Source of the DNA: Myxococcus stipitatus
GTDB lineage: Bacteria > Myxococcota > Myxococcia > Myxococcales > Myxococcaceae
Direction of reading: 5' to 3'
Length of the DNA: 64,000 nucleotides
NCBI RefSeq assembly: GCF_038561935.1
Contig: NZ_CP102770.1
Span: forward strand, 7,998,001-8,062,000
The notes below the pieces were generated by a model, which was not told where the DNA came from, did no database searches, and saw only the letters and a list, made by a program, of their open reading frames with translations. How positions within the stretch are numbered: position 1 is the stretch's first letter; every line of letters begins with the position of its first letter. The position numbers and the translations under genes were made by a program. Of this stretch, positions 62,625 through 64,000 are shown piece by piece.

Positions 62625-64000
62625 ATGCCCAAGAGCCTCACACCCCGTCTCGCCGCCTTGAGGGATGAAATCCACGGCTATGCGAAGGAGTTCGGCCTGG
62701 ACTTCTTCGACACCGTCTTCGAGATGGTGTCCTACGACGAGATGAACATGGTGGCCGCCTACGGCGGCTTTCCCACCCGCTATCCCCACTGGCGCTGGGG
62801 CATGGAGTACGAGCAGCTCGCCAAGGGCTACGAGTACGGGCTGAGCAAGATATACGAGCTCGTCATCAACAATGACCCCTGCTACGCCTACTTGATGGAG
62901 AGCAACCCGGAGGTGGACCAGAAGCTGGTCATGGCCCACGTGTACGGACACTGCGACTTCTTCAAGAACAACTTCTCCTTCCGGCACACCAACCGGCGGA
63001 TGATTGATGAGATGGCCAACCACGCCACCCGCGTGCGGCGGTGGGTGGACAAGATTGGCGTGGAGAAGGTCGAGGACTTCATCGACCGCACGCTGAGCCT
63101 CGAGAACCTCATCGACCAGCACTCACCACACATCCGCCGCAACCCGGACCCTCGGCGCGCGGAGGACGAGCTCAAGGCCAACGAGCGCGTGGAGGGCTTC
63201 AAGGTCGGCCGCGAGTACATGCGCGGCTACATCAACCCGTCGGAGTTCCTGGACTCCCAGCGCAAGAAGGTGGAGGAGGAGAAGCAGCGGGCGAAGAAGT
63301 TCCCCGAGCGCCCCCAGCGCGACGTGCTGCTCTTCCTCCTCGAAGAGGCGCCGCTGGAGCCGTGGGAGTCGGACATCCTCGCGATTCTCCGGGAAGAGGC
63401 GCACTACTTCGCGCCCCAGGGCCAGACGAAGATCATGAACGAGGGCTGGGCCAGCTACTGGCACTCCACCATCATGACCCGCCGCGCCCTGCGCGATGAT
63501 GAAATCATCGACTACGCGGACCACCACTCGGGCACCATGGGCACCCGCCCTGGCGCCATCAATCCCTACAAGCTGGGCATCGAGCTGTGGCGCGACATCG
63601 AGGAGCGGTGGAACAAGGGCCGCTTCGGCAAGGAATGGGACGAGTGCGATGACTTGCGCGCCCGCCGCTCCTGGGACAAGAAGCTGGGCGCGGGCCGGGA
63701 GAAGATCTTCGAGGTCCGCAAGCACTACAACGACATCACCTTCATCGACACGTTCCTGACGCCCGAGTTCGCGATGGAGCAGAAGCTCTTCGTGTATGGC
63801 TTCAATGACAAGCGCAACTCGTGGGAGATTCTGGACCGCGAGTTCCGCAAGGTGAAGAGCAAGCTGTTGCAGGGGCTCACCAACTTCGGCCAGCCCATCA
63901 TCGAAGTGGTGGACGGCAACCACGAGAACCGGGGCGAGCTGCTCCTCGCGCACAAGCACGACGGCCAGGACCTCAAGGGCGACTACGCCCGCGAGACGCT
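62625..64000 (+). CDS. spoVR: SpoVR/YcgB-family protein (partial, N-terminal 458 aa)
   Basis: The gene runs off the right edge with 458 codons visible of about 500 expected. It matches SpoVR throughout: FDTVFEMVSYDEMNMVAAYGGFPTRYPHW at the start, MAHVYGHCDFFKNN, and MNEGWASYWHSTIMT, which holds conserved His/Glu residues. SpoVR is needed for spore cortex in B. subtilis, and its E. coli homologue YcgB groups with YeaG/YeaH. It follows yeaH by 36 bp on the same strand, completing the usual three-gene unit. The ATG has GGAGAG about 9 bases upstream. Confidence 0.94.
   Translation, partial: MPKSLTPRLAALRDEIHGYAKEFGLDFFDTVFEMVSYDEMNMVAAYGGFPTRYPHWRWGMEYEQLAKGYEYGLSKIYELVINNDPCYAYLMESNPEVDQKLVMAHVYGHCDFFKNNFSFRHTNRRMIDEMANHATRVRRWVDKIGVEKVEDFIDRTLSLENLIDQHSPHIRRNPDPRRAEDELKANERVEGFKVGREYMRGYINPSEFLDSQRKKVEEEKQRAKKFPERPQRDVLLFLLEEAPLEPWESDILAILREEAHYFAPQGQTKIMNEGWASYWHSTIMTRRALRDDEIIDYADHHSGTMGTRPGAINPYKLGIELWRDIEERWNKGRFGKEWDECDDLRARRSWDKKLGAGREKIFEVRKHYNDITFIDTFLTPEFAMEQKLFVYGFNDKRNSWEILDREFRKVKSKLLQGLTNFGQPIIEVVDGNHENRGELLLAHKHDGQDLKGDYARET

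Overview
The window is GC-rich, tightly packed DNA from a myxobacterium, most likely a Myxococcaceae member (Myxococcus, Corallococcus or a close relative). The pointers are a pilB-pilT-pilC-pilS-pilR type IV pilus operon, a PilZ-Hsp70 fusion, many lipoproteins and low-complexity Pro/Ala-rich proteins, a prkA-yeaH-spoVR cluster, and frequent GTG starts with 1-14 bp gene overlaps. This assignment is inference from gene content; no rRNA or other phylogenetic marker was compared. I found no tRNA, rRNA, CRISPR array, IS element or prophage.

Region 1 (1-7602) is a glycan-assembly island. On the minus strand lie a WecE-type sugar aminotransferase, a WbqC-family protein and two GT-C membrane glycosyltransferases, the last running off the left edge. 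Divergent on the plus strand lie a GtrB/ArnC-like polyprenyl-phosphate glycosyltransferase, a methyltransferase and an FAD amine-oxidase-like enzyme, all overlapping. Region 2 (7636-14985) is the pilBTCSR operon with a good sigma-70-like promoter. pilA does not follow pilR here. Region 3 (15050-24024) holds ribF, trmB, an active-looking REC-GGDEF diguanylate cyclase, two lipoproteins, a proline-rich protein with a possible Hfq-like C-terminus, an exonuclease-DinG helicase and a Uma2 protein.

Region 4 (24035-35103) carries a HAMP membrane protein with a HEAT-repeat partner, a basic histone-H1-like protein, an acetyltransferase, and an overlapping alaS-lipoprotein-PilZ/Hsp70 operon. The last gene contains a 51-bp tandem repeat array. 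Region 5 (35225-44528) has two outer-membrane barrels, gshA, an EI24 protein, a very large S41 protease, a glycerophosphodiesterase, tatA and an LRV-like protein. Region 6 (44535-54549) has a zinc-ribbon/DUF3426 protein with repeated short motifs, phaR, a ParA ATPase with a small coiled-coil partner, two tandem ArsA-like ATPases, a TPR lipoprotein, an M48 protease, and a 595-bp convergent gap full of hairpins and direct repeats.

Region 7 (54550-64000) has a TPR protein resembling type III secretion class II chaperones, overlapping a gene whose product resembles HrpF/NolX-type secreted translocators. It continues with ruvX, another GT-C glycosyltransferase, and the prkA-yeaH-spoVR operon, which runs off the right edge.

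The candidates most worth following are the chaperone/translocator-like pair, the possible Hfq-like fold in a proline-rich protein, the PilZ-repeat-Hsp70 fusion coupled to alaS, the ArsA-like pair in which only one partner keeps the signature lysine, and the pil operon abutting a glycan island where pilA might be expected.
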